Below, in pieces: positions 14,850 through 23,050 of a DNA stretch of 64,000 bases; the stretch's first letter is position 1, and every line of letters starts with the position of its first letter. The translations under genes and the position numbers were made by a program. Under the pieces are notes generated by a model, which was given only the letters and a program-made list of their open reading frames with translations, made no database searches and was not told the origin of the DNA. This DNA is from Dyadobacter koreensis. GTDB lineage: Bacteria; Bacteroidota; Bacteroidia; Cytophagales; Spirosomataceae. The stretch spans positions 310,001 through 374,000 of the forward strand of contig NZ_FNXY01000009.1 of assembly GCF_900108855.1 (NCBI RefSeq), given 5' to 3'.

Positions 14850-15041
14850 GCGTTCCAGAAAGGAACGCAGGCAGATCCCAATATTAACATTTCTACCAAC
14901 AAGATCTGCCTAAGGCAGATATAAAATAATCAAGCGGATCTATCGCAAACTCATAAGCGGTATATTCCTAATTTTGTGCCTGCGGCACACCTTGTTGGTA
15001 GATTACGAAAGCCAATTTTTGGTAGCGTTCCATCGGAACGC
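14850..15041. repeat. field of short palindromic (REP-like) hairpins
   Basis: The 460-base gap 14711-15170 holds no gene but several hairpins: GCGTTCC/GGAACGC at 14850-14868, ATCTGCC/GGCAGAT at 14904-14920, TGTGCC/GGCACA at 14975-14989, and GCGTTCC/GGAACGC again at 15025-15041. CTACCAACAAG at 14893-14903 and its exact reverse complement at 14991-15001 enclose the middle two. The last hairpin is preceded by GGTAG, reminiscent of the GTAG foot of REP elements. Nothing else is seen in this gap. Confidence 0.65.
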
Positions 15042-15170
15042 CTTGTAATTTGCCCCTGGACGTTCCAAAAATCCGGTACATTATCATACTAATCAAAAAT
15101 TTTTTATTCCCATCATTCCAACTTTTTGCCAAAAAGTGCTGTTAAACCTACAAATTACTTATCCTAAAAA

Positions 15171-15656
15171 ATGGCTGAAGAATTAATAATACCTGTCGGA
15201 ACAGACCGTAAAGAAATTTACGACGCCTTAATACCACAAATCAATGCTTTGATCGAAACCGAAAGCGATCTGACTGCAAACCTTGCCAATATTGCTGCCG
15301 CACTAAAAGAAGCCTTTGGATTTTTTTGGGTCGGTTTTTATATAGCAAAAGAAGGACAACTTGTTCTGGGACCATTCCAGGGACCAATTGCCTGTACACG
15401 AATTCCTTTCCACAAAGGCGTTTGCGGCGCAAGTTATTCCCAGCAAAAAACAATCATCGTACCGGATGTGGATCAGTTTCCCGGCCATATAGCCTGTGCT
15501 TCAGCTTCCAAATCAGAAATCGTACTGCCGGTTTTTCATAGAAACGGTACTGTAGCGATGGTTTTGGACGTTGACAGTGACCAGTTGAATGATTTCTCAG
15601 AAACAGATGCGGAAGGCTTGCAAAACATTCTAACGCTTTTGGAAAGAAAATTATAG
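15171..15656 (+). CDS. msrC: free methionine-(R)-sulfoxide reductase (GAF domain)
   Basis: Single GAF-domain enzyme of 161 residues that reduces free methionine-R-sulfoxide with thioredoxin. The three family cysteines are present: C75 in GPIACTRIPF, C85 in KGVCGAS and C109 in HIACASASKSEIV. Other hallmarks are FFWVGFYI, VPDVDQFPGHIAC and LDVDSDQ. Its stop codon directly abuts that of the convergent TIM-barrel gene (15656/15657), leaving no room for a terminator. It acts in cytosolic oxidative-damage repair. Confidence 0.92.
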   Translation: MAEELIIPVGTDRKEIYDALIPQINALIETESDLTANLANIAAALKEAFGFFWVGFYIAKEGQLVLGPFQGPIACTRIPFHKGVCGASYSQQKTIIVPDVDQFPGHIACASASKSEIVLPVFHRNGTVAMVLDVDSDQLNDFSETDAEGLQNILTLLERKL

Positions 15657-16580
15657 CTATTTGATATAACGTTTCCTAAGCAAGTGCATCATGAAAACAT
15701 TGATTTCCCATTGATTCGCTAACGGCTGATTCGTGAATGGAACGGTTGGCATATAATGCGGAGGACCAAATTCTGTCAAAAATGTAATTTGTTCTCCGCT
15801 TTTTATTTTTCTTTCCACAACAACGTCCCACCAGGCCAAATGCGCTTTAAGCGCAGATTCCCATTCAGGAGCACGTGGATCATTCACTTGTGGGCCTTCC
15901 GGATGTCCGATTCGTGCATGGATATGGCCAGCGCGGGAAAGTGCCAGTTTCACCGTTTCTTCCTGATCTTCCAATAAAGTTTCCGCCACATTACACCAGT
16001 GCGAAATATCAAGCGTTAATTTCAATTTTGGGTTTTTCTCAATAAAATTTCTTGCAATATGTGCAGCGAAAAGCATTCTTGCGCGATGCGTTTCATGATA
16101 AATCGGAATACCGCTTTTCTCCGAAGCTTCGCTGGTATGATCTATAAATGCTTTATTCTGATCATAACTGAAATGATCTCTTCCGCTATGACAATTGATA
16201 TAAAGCGGTTTGATTTCTGATTTTGTTGTGGCTGCGTCAATTGATTTCTTGAAAAAATCAAGATGGGCTGCGTAGTCTTTTAATCCAGAACCGCATAAAA
16301 ATCCTACCTGCAAATCGTGTTTTTTTAATGCTGCAAATAGCTCGTCGTGATCCTTCTGATTCTGTGGCCACCAAAATTCTGCACCATCGTAACCCTCCTT
16401 TTTGGCAGCTGCGCAGAAGGCATCAACAGTACCATCGTAGCCCCAGTTAGTAGCCAGAATTTTTACGGAACTGGCGTTTACTTTTTCAAATGACGGAGCA
16501 TTTTCTTTTGCGATCGTTTCTATGGCTGATAAGGTACCTAATCCGGCTATTGCAGTGTTCATAAATTTCCTACGATTCAT
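15657..16580 (-). CDS. exported sugar phosphate isomerase/epimerase-like TIM barrel
   Basis: AP-endonuclease-2-type TIM barrel (xylose isomerase-like) of 307 residues. The start MNRRKFMNTAIAGLGTL has the twin-arginine style of exported Bacteroidota oxidoreductases and isomerases. Likely metal ligands are the Glu of YDGAEFWWP, the His of INCHSGRDHF, the Asp/His of LTLDISHWCNV, and LTEFGPPHYMP near the end. Substrate is unknown. It is downstream, on the same strand, of a group with rhamnose mutarotase and a GH95-like enzyme, suggesting work on free sugars in the periplasm (inference). Confidence 0.8.
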   Translation of the reverse strand: MNRRKFMNTAIAGLGTLSAIETIAKENAPSFEKVNASSVKILATNWGYDGTVDAFCAAAKKEGYDGAEFWWPQNQKDHDELFAALKKHDLQVGFLCGSGLKDYAAHLDFFKKSIDAATTKSEIKPLYINCHSGRDHFSYDQNKAFIDHTSEASEKSGIPIYHETHRARMLFAAHIARNFIEKNPKLKLTLDISHWCNVAETLLEDQEETVKLALSRAGHIHARIGHPEGPQVNDPRAPEWESALKAHLAWWDVVVERKIKSGEQITFLTEFGPPHYMPTVPFTNQPLANQWEINVFMMHLLRKRYIK

Positions 16581-16745
16581 TTCGTAATTGGTTGTAAAAC
16601 TTATTAATTGCGTTAATCCGCTGAAAAGAAGCGAATTATAATAATTTTGATGCGCTGCTGCTTGTCATGACTTAGGGAAATTTCCAATAAAAATATTTTG
16701 CAGCATTACTGATGTTCTCTTAAAAACGATCTGCCAGCGAAAATT

Positions 16746-18227
16746 TTATTTGGTTTTTGGCTGTTCCGTTTGCTTCAACGTGTCACCTGCTTTAAGAAAC
16801 TCAGCAACTTTTGCCTCATTAAACCCATTGATAATATGTAAATCCGGATGCAATTTTTGTACCTCGGCAACGCCGTTCTCCGTAACGGCAGATTTCCAGA
16901 TATAGATATTTTTCAGACTTTTGGACGAAGCAAGATTTTTCAAACCGGCGTCGGTAACTTTTGTCCCGACCAAATTGATGTATTCCAGGTATTGCAAATC
17001 TTTCAGCGCGGTTAATCCAGCGTCAGTTACGGCAGTGTACTCCAAATGCAGTTTGTTCAGATTTTTAAGTTTGACGATTTCCTTTGTTGCTGCATCGGTC
17101 ACCTTTGTTCCACTCAATTTTAGCCAGATAATTTGGTCTGATAAAGGGGATAGTAAATTGATCTGCCCATCTCCAAAACCTGGCGCATTCACAGCACTTA
17201 CTTCCAAAAGATTTTTATCATGAGATATCGGCATTACAAGAAGTCCAGCCTTTTTAATAGCTTCCACTGCCTTTTCATTAGGCACCGGAACCTGTAAACT
17301 TAAAACCGGAGATTCAGCACTTTTTGCATTTTCACCTCCTGAACCAGATGTTAATGAGGCAAGAGCTGGCTTGACCTGTTCCGTAATTTTTAAATCCGAC
17401 ACTTTTTTATCCGCTGAGGCACCCTGTTCAATCCACCAGCTCAGCAAAGCAATTTGTGATTCTGAGAGCTGTGGTTTTCCTTTTGGCGGCATATGGTCAT
17501 CGTCCGTTTCAGGAAGCAGACAGCGCTTGATCATGGCACTTTCCAATGCTTTTCCAGAAACGAATAGCGGGCCGTCTTCACCACCTTTCAGCAGCATAGT
17601 TATATTGTCCATACGTAATCCGCCTTTTTGCTTATTCTCATTATGGCATTGTACACAGCGCATTTCCAGAATTGGCTGAACAATATCTTGGTAAACAACT
17701 GCCTGATTGATATCCGTAATTGGTTTTATTTCTGTCTTTTCTTCTGTTCGGGGCGGAATTCCCGCCAGAGTCCGGAATGGTTCAGGCGTATATTGTGTCA
17801 AATAACCATCTCCATGCGTGAGTGAGCCGCCATCATGCCCGGCTGTAAATGTCAAAATCGTGGAAAGCCCCAGTGCCGGAAGATAAATAGCCGAACCGAT
17901 TGAAATTTTCCCTGACTTAAATAACCAGGCAATCCACGCAAAAACCGCCACGCCAATTCCCTGCCACTGATGATCGCTCAATAATTCTTCGTCATATCCT
18001 CCGCCAAGCGACAAAAGATATCCCGCCATACAAGCCATTGTCGCGCCAATAGCAGACCAAAAAAGTATAAATGTGATTGAAGAATCGCTTACTGAGATCT
18101 TTCCGATTCGTTTGCCAATTTCCAAAAGCGCCGCGATCAGTAAAAATCCAATGGGCAAATGCACCAGAACAGGATGAAATCGCCCGATAAAATAAGTCCA
18201 GTCTGAGGCTTGCAAGAGGGTTGACAT
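16746..18227 (-). CDS. membrane protein with DUF2231-like segment, cytochrome c (PSCyt1-type) domain and leucine-rich repeats
   Basis: Protein of 493 residues from the ATG at 18227; an earlier in-frame start at 18275 would overlap rhaM and is unlikely. Order: four hydrophobic helices (about residues 10-130, starting WTYFIGRFHPVLVHLPIGFLL), a periplasmic heme motif MRCVQCHNE (CxxCH, about residue 189) with the planctomycete-cytochrome pattern MPPKGKPQLSESQI, then several leucine-rich repeats (LNKLHLEYTAVTDAGLTAL, VGTKVTDAGLKNL). It presumably passes electrons from exported dehydrogenases in the neighbourhood. Its exact role is unknown. Confidence 0.78.
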   Translation of the reverse strand: MSTLLQASDWTYFIGRFHPVLVHLPIGFLLIAALLEIGKRIGKISVSDSSITFILFWSAIGATMACMAGYLLSLGGGYDEELLSDHQWQGIGVAVFAWIAWLFKSGKISIGSAIYLPALGLSTILTFTAGHDGGSLTHGDGYLTQYTPEPFRTLAGIPPRTEEKTEIKPITDINQAVVYQDIVQPILEMRCVQCHNENKQKGGLRMDNITMLLKGGEDGPLFVSGKALESAMIKRCLLPETDDDHMPPKGKPQLSESQIALLSWWIEQGASADKKVSDLKITEQVKPALASLTSGSGGENAKSAESPVLSLQVPVPNEKAVEAIKKAGLLVMPISHDKNLLEVSAVNAPGFGDGQINLLSPLSDQIIWLKLSGTKVTDAATKEIVKLKNLNKLHLEYTAVTDAGLTALKDLQYLEYINLVGTKVTDAGLKNLASSKSLKNIYIWKSAVTENGVAEVQKLHPDLHIINGFNEAKVAEFLKAGDTLKQTEQPKTK

Positions 18228-18247
18228 AGAAAAATTAAAACATTGAA

Positions 18248-18571
18248 TTATTGTAAGCGGAAAACTTCCGGGCAAGCGACAACTTTTGGCGAATTATCGG
18301 CATTCACTTCCATCAGATCGGCCATATGGTCCCACCATTTTTTCATGATCGGTAAAGATGATAATCCGGAAGTATCTGCATCTGGCGAGAGTTTTTGAAA
18401 AGCAAAAAGTGCCAGCGTAACTTCATCCAGAAAAATATAATACTCTTGAATCCCGGCATTTTTCAACAATTCTGACAATTCCGGCCAGATTTCATCATGT
18501 CTTTTTTTGTATTCTGCTTCGTTTCCTTTGTTCAATTGCATACGGAAAGCAAGCACGGTATCGTTTTGCAT
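18248..18571 (-). CDS. rhaM: L-rhamnose mutarotase
   Basis: Small alpha/beta-barrel protein of 107 residues that interconverts alpha and beta anomers of L-rhamnose (DUF718/YiiL). Hallmarks are AFRMQLNKGNEAEYKKRHDEIWPEL near the N-terminus (conserved His and Trp), YYIFLDEVTLALFAFQ and MKKWWDHMADLM. It lies 20 bases upstream of the cytochrome/LRR gene and 54 bases downstream of DUF1501, so probably one operon. It points to rhamnose- or fucose-containing substrates. L-fucose mutarotases of the same fold are the main alternative. Confidence 0.85.
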   Translation of the reverse strand: MQNDTVLAFRMQLNKGNEAEYKKRHDEIWPELSELLKNAGIQEYYIFLDEVTLALFAFQKLSPDADTSGLSSLPIMKKWWDHMADLMEVNADNSPKVVACPEVFRLQ

Positions 18572-18625
18572 TGGATTAAAGTTTGATTTCAGGCTTAAGA
18601 CGACGGCTGACCAATTATATCCTAT

Positions 18626-20101
18626 CTAAGCGATAATATTTTTCACCACCTTTCCTTCCGTATCAGTCAGTCTGAAATTTCTTCCCTGAAATGGGTAGGT
18701 GAATTTTTCGTGATCAAAACCCATCAGATGGAGAATTGTCGCTTGCAAATCATGCACATGGACACGACCTTTTACACCATAATATCCTAATTCATCCGTT
18801 TCCCCATGCGTATATCCTTTTTTAACTCCGCCGCCGGCCATCCACATCGTAAATGCATCCAAATGGTGATCGCGGCCCATGTAAGGCATTACAACCCCAT
18901 TTCTGTTTTCCTGCATAGGTGTTCTGCCAAATTCAGCACCCCAGATAATCAAGGTTTCATCCAGCAAACCACGCATTTTTAAATCCTGAATTAATGCGGC
19001 AACCGGTTTGTCAGAAAGTCTACATTTATTTCTCAATCCTCCTTCAACATTATCGCCCGCCGTGGTGCCATGGCCATCCCAGCCCCAGTCAAAAAGTTGT
19101 ACAAAACGCACATCATTTTCAACCAGTTTTCTTGCCAAAAGACAATTCATAGCAAATGTCCCTTCGCCTGGTTTCACCCCATACATATCCAGAATAAACT
19201 GCGGTTCTTTGGACACATCCATGACCTCAGGCACAGACATTTGCATACGGAAAGCCATTTCATACTGACTGATCCGTGTCAATATTTCCGGATCTTTTAC
19301 ATCGTCGTAGGTTTGTTTATTAATCTCGTTAATCGCTTCAATCGTCTGTTTCCGCATATTCCGGTTCATCCCGTTTGGATCGGTCACATATAAAACCGGA
19401 TCTCCGCCTGTTCGACATTGCACGCCCTGATAAACGGACGGCAAAAATCCACTTCCGTAAACACTTTTCCCGGCATCAGGTTGTCTGCCACCGGACGCCA
19501 AAACGATGAATCCAGGTAAATTCTGATTTTCTGAACCTAACCCATAAACAGACCAGGCACCCAAACTCGGGCGACCCAACCGTGCGCTTCCTGTATGCAA
19601 CAACAACTGTGCAGGGGCGTGGTTAAACTGGTCCGTATGCATGGCTTTGATGAATGTGATTTCATCTGCAACCGTTTGTAAATAAGGTATATAGTCAGAC
19701 ATCCAGGCACCGGATTGTCCGTATTGATTGAATTTTCCCTGCGGCCCTAACATTTTTGGAACACCCTGGATAAAGGCAAATTTCTTCCCTTCAAGAAATT
19801 CAGCCGGACAATCTTTCCCGTGATATTTTTCCAGTTCAGGTTTATAATCAAACAGTTCCAGCTGCGAAGGCGCACCGGCCATATGGATGTATATGACACG
19901 CTTTGCTTTTGGTGCAAATTGTGGAATCTTCGCTCCCATCGCTTCGGCTGTCGCACTGGTTTCTGCATTAGAATTACCGCAGGATCCCAAAAGCGAACCT
20001 AATCCCAAAGCACCCAGTCCAAAACCAGCCGACTGCAAAAAGTGCCGGCGCGTCTGACTGTGTAGATCAGCATGTTGTAATTCCTTTAATAACTTTTCCA
20101 T
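18626..20101 (-). CDS. DUF1501 exported protein
   Basis: Alkaline-phosphatase-like DUF1501 protein of 491 residues, usually exported. The N-terminus has RRHFL at 18-22 and a hydrophobic glycine-rich stretch ending in GSC, fitting a Tat signal with a possible lipobox. Domain motifs include YIHMAGAPSQLELFDYKP, the metal-site-like DWGWDGHGTT and WGAEFGRTPM, and GRDHHLDAFTMW. It is 39 bases downstream of the DUF1549/DUF1553 gene, the usual pairing. The substrate of this pair is not established; the rhaM and GH95 neighbours hint at deoxysugars. Confidence 0.88.
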   Translation of the reverse strand: MEKLLKELQHADLHSQTRRHFLQSAGFGLGALGLGSLLGSCGNSNAETSATAEAMGAKIPQFAPKAKRVIYIHMAGAPSQLELFDYKPELEKYHGKDCPAEFLEGKKFAFIQGVPKMLGPQGKFNQYGQSGAWMSDYIPYLQTVADEITFIKAMHTDQFNHAPAQLLLHTGSARLGRPSLGAWSVYGLGSENQNLPGFIVLASGGRQPDAGKSVYGSGFLPSVYQGVQCRTGGDPVLYVTDPNGMNRNMRKQTIEAINEINKQTYDDVKDPEILTRISQYEMAFRMQMSVPEVMDVSKEPQFILDMYGVKPGEGTFAMNCLLARKLVENDVRFVQLFDWGWDGHGTTAGDNVEGGLRNKCRLSDKPVAALIQDLKMRGLLDETLIIWGAEFGRTPMQENRNGVVMPYMGRDHHLDAFTMWMAGGGVKKGYTHGETDELGYYGVKGRVHVHDLQATILHLMGFDHEKFTYPFQGRNFRLTDTEGKVVKNIIA

Positions 20102-20140
20102 GTCTGTAATCAGTATTAGAATCAGAGAAAATTTCTCCGG

Positions 20141-22894
20141 TTATTCCTTGGTCACCACATTATCCAGGTTCAGCATCACGTTGGCGGAAATGGTCAATGC
20201 GGCCAGTTCAGGTGATTTTCTTTCTTTTCCATATACCAGAATACTATCCACATCAGACGGTTTGTCCCGGTAAGATTTCAATGCATCGCCATATATTTTA
20301 ACCAAAACCTGCAAACTTTTATCGTTGATTGGCTGGAAAGTCAGAAGTCTGTAACCTTCCCGGAGTTGCTGTTCAGGTGTTTTTCCACGTTTTTGCATGG
20401 TGGTCGCAAGTTTTTCGGCTGCTTCCAGATATACAGGATCATTTAAAGTTACCAAAGCCTGCAAAGGCGTATTTGTCAAAATCCTTCTCGACTGACAAAA
20501 CTCGCGGCTTGGCGCATCAAAAGTAGTCATGGAAGGATACGGTGCCGTACGTTTCCAATAGGTGTAAACCGCCCTGCGATATTTATCTTCTCCTTCGCTC
20601 ACTTTCCAGCTTTCCCCGCTATATGGCGACAACCAGATTCCTTCCGGCTGTGGCGGCATCACACTTGGACCATACATTTTTCTGGAAAGCAAACCGCAGG
20701 CAGCCATCGCCTGGTCACGAACCTGTTCAGCACTCAATCTTACCCGCGGACCTCTTGAAATAAACCGGTTGTAAGGATCCTGTTCTTGTCTGGCTTTATC
20801 TGATTTTGAACTTTGCTGATAAGTCGCTGACATAACCATTGTTTTCAGAAGCTTTTTAACGCTCCAATGATCTTGTTCCATAAAGTTTACAGCAAGCCAG
20901 TCCAGCAATTCCGGATGTGAAGGCTCGGCTCCTTGTGAGCCAAAATCTTCTACCGTTTCCACAATGCCTCTTCCGAATAACTGCTCCCAAAAACGGTTTA
21001 CAATCACTCTTGAAGTTAATGCATTATCACGGCTTACCATCCATCTTGCCAGTCCAAGCCGGTTTTTTGGATAATCCTTTGGCATCGGTGCCAATAATTT
21101 CGGAACATCCGGTTTTACTTCTGCTCCTTTCACCGACCAGTTTCCTCTGACAAAAACATTGGTTTTTCTTGCAAAATCTCCCGTTCCTTCCCAAACAACC
21201 GGCATACTTTCCGTTGACTTGGTTAAAATCGTTGAGTAATCTTTCAGGATTTCGGGATATTCCGGTTCACCAGCTCCTGGCAAAGCTTCCTGAAATGCAA
21301 GCCAGGTAATCCGCACCCATTCTGTTGGATTTTTGGTGCTTTTTAAGGTTAGAAAAATATCGTGTTTGCCGGAAATTTTTGGTATTGGCGTGACCAATAC
21401 CGTATCCCGGGTCGGAACATTCACTTTGGAAATAACCTGTCCGTCAATTTTATCCAGATGGAAAGTCATCACCGCATTTTCTGCTTTGGTAGAAATATTC
21501 ATTACCAGATTTCCCGCACCAGTCAGATTAACGTTCGGGATCTTGGCATTTCCCTTATCCTTTACACCATAGTAAGAAATAAGCAGCACTGTTGATTCGT
21601 CTCCTTTAACGATACTATGTGCATTGATTTTCGGCTCCATCACGCGCATAAACTGCGTGAATTTTTGTGTCTCTTTTGGATTATGTTTATTGATCCAGGA
21701 TTTCACTTTTTCAACCCTTGCCGAATCATCGCCTTTGTAAAAACGAAGTTTAGGCCATTCGTCCCATACATCTTCATCCCGGGAATTGTTGAAAAACGCC
21801 ATGTATTTGTAATAATCCTCATGCGGAATCGGATCATACGGATGACTATGACATTGGATGCAGGCGAAAGTGGTTCCCTGCCAAACCTCCCAAGTAGTAT
21901 TAACACGATCAATCTGGGCTGCAACCCGGAATTCTTCATCGTCCGTTCCGCCTTCATTATTGATCATCGTATTACGGTGAAAAGCCGTGGCGATCATGTT
22001 TTCATCGGATGGCATTCCCGTTTTCTTTTCCGGCATCAAATCGCCTGCCAATTGCTCGATCGTAAATTGATCAAAAGGTTTATCCGCATTGAAAGATTTC
22101 ACTACATAATCCCGGTAACGCCAGATATTTCTGCCGCCGTCACTTTCGTAACCTTTGGTATCAGCATAACGTGCCAGATCCATCCACATGGAAGTCCAGC
22201 GTTCACCGTAGGAAGGCGATTTTAACAGCCTGTCGACTACTTTTTCATAAGCATCCGCCGAATTATCTTTTTCAAAATCAGCAACTTCTTTTTCAGTAGG
22301 AGGCAGGCCGGTCAGATCCAGGCTTACGCGACGGATTAATGTCGCTTTATCCGCTTCGGGGGAAGGTGAAAGTTTTTCCTGTTTTAATTTTTGAAGAACA
22401 AATTCGTCAATTTCGTTTTTAGGCCAGTTGGCATTTCCCGTATTGATAAGTCCAAAAAGGTTCCAGAGATTTTTATTAGAAGGAACTTCCGGTTTTTCAA
22501 TTCTTTTATAGGCCCAATGTGTTTCCCATTTTGCACCCTGGTTAATCCATTTTTTCAAGGTTTGAATATCCTCATCTTTCAAAGGAGTGCCACCTTTCGG
22601 CATCATTTCATCCGGATCTTTTGACAAAATACGGCGTATCATTTCACTGGCATCTGCATCACCACGAACCACAGGAATTTTACCGGATTTTCCGGGTTCC
22701 AGCATTTCATGTTCAAACAGAAAACTGACCTCGCCGGCCTGCTTCACACCGCCATGACAACCCATGCAGTTTTTGTTCAATATCGGCTTAACCTCCTCAT
22801 TATAATCCACCTCATGATCGAAAAATCCCGACCATGAGAAAGATGATATCAAAATCACCACCACACCCAAACCAATAAAATGCCACTTTTTCAT
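20141..22894 (-). CDS. PSCyt1-DUF1549-DUF1553 protein
   Basis: Large exported or membrane-anchored protein of 917 residues. After one N-terminal hydrophobic helix (IGLGVVVILISSFSW) comes a planctomycete cytochrome C domain with NCMGCHGG (CxxCH, about residues 42-47) and MMPKGGTPL, then DUF1549 (ALRRVSLDLTGLPPT-like and YGERWTSMWMDLARYAD), a second CxxCH (CIQCHSHPYDPI), and DUF1553 at the C-terminus (LNDPVYLEAAEKLA). Two heme sites imply redox chemistry. It is paired with DUF1501 downstream. Frequent in Planctomycetes and also present in Cytophagales; biochemical role unknown. Confidence 0.88.
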   Translation of the reverse strand: MKKWHFIGLGVVVILISSFSWSGFFDHEVDYNEEVKPILNKNCMGCHGGVKQAGEVSFLFEHEMLEPGKSGKIPVVRGDADASEMIRRILSKDPDEMMPKGGTPLKDEDIQTLKKWINQGAKWETHWAYKRIEKPEVPSNKNLWNLFGLINTGNANWPKNEIDEFVLQKLKQEKLSPSPEADKATLIRRVSLDLTGLPPTEKEVADFEKDNSADAYEKVVDRLLKSPSYGERWTSMWMDLARYADTKGYESDGGRNIWRYRDYVVKSFNADKPFDQFTIEQLAGDLMPEKKTGMPSDENMIATAFHRNTMINNEGGTDDEEFRVAAQIDRVNTTWEVWQGTTFACIQCHSHPYDPIPHEDYYKYMAFFNNSRDEDVWDEWPKLRFYKGDDSARVEKVKSWINKHNPKETQKFTQFMRVMEPKINAHSIVKGDESTVLLISYYGVKDKGNAKIPNVNLTGAGNLVMNISTKAENAVMTFHLDKIDGQVISKVNVPTRDTVLVTPIPKISGKHDIFLTLKSTKNPTEWVRITWLAFQEALPGAGEPEYPEILKDYSTILTKSTESMPVVWEGTGDFARKTNVFVRGNWSVKGAEVKPDVPKLLAPMPKDYPKNRLGLARWMVSRDNALTSRVIVNRFWEQLFGRGIVETVEDFGSQGAEPSHPELLDWLAVNFMEQDHWSVKKLLKTMVMSATYQQSSKSDKARQEQDPYNRFISRGPRVRLSAEQVRDQAMAACGLLSRKMYGPSVMPPQPEGIWLSPYSGESWKVSEGEDKYRRAVYTYWKRTAPYPSMTTFDAPSREFCQSRRILTNTPLQALVTLNDPVYLEAAEKLATTMQKRGKTPEQQLREGYRLLTFQPINDKSLQVLVKIYGDALKSYRDKPSDVDSILVYGKERKSPELAALTISANVMLNLDNVVTKE

Positions 22895-23050
22895 TGTCAG
22901 GAACTGAATATTAATTTGACCTACTGATCCTTTTAAAAGAACCGGTAACTATAAAAATACTTCCTTTCCTTTAAATTCTGTCAAATTTTATCCGAATAGC
23001 TGATTTAAGATTTAGAAGGCGATTTGCGCAAAATAAAATTTTGCAATTTT

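Noticed and set aside
14850..15041. CRISPR array
   Set aside because: The repeats are short palindromes of different sequence with irregular spacing, and no cas gene is present.
21617..22225. 202-codon open frame on the plus strand inside the DUF1553 gene
   Set aside because: It is antisense to a well-supported family gene, with no recognisable domain and composition of a reverse-frame shadow.
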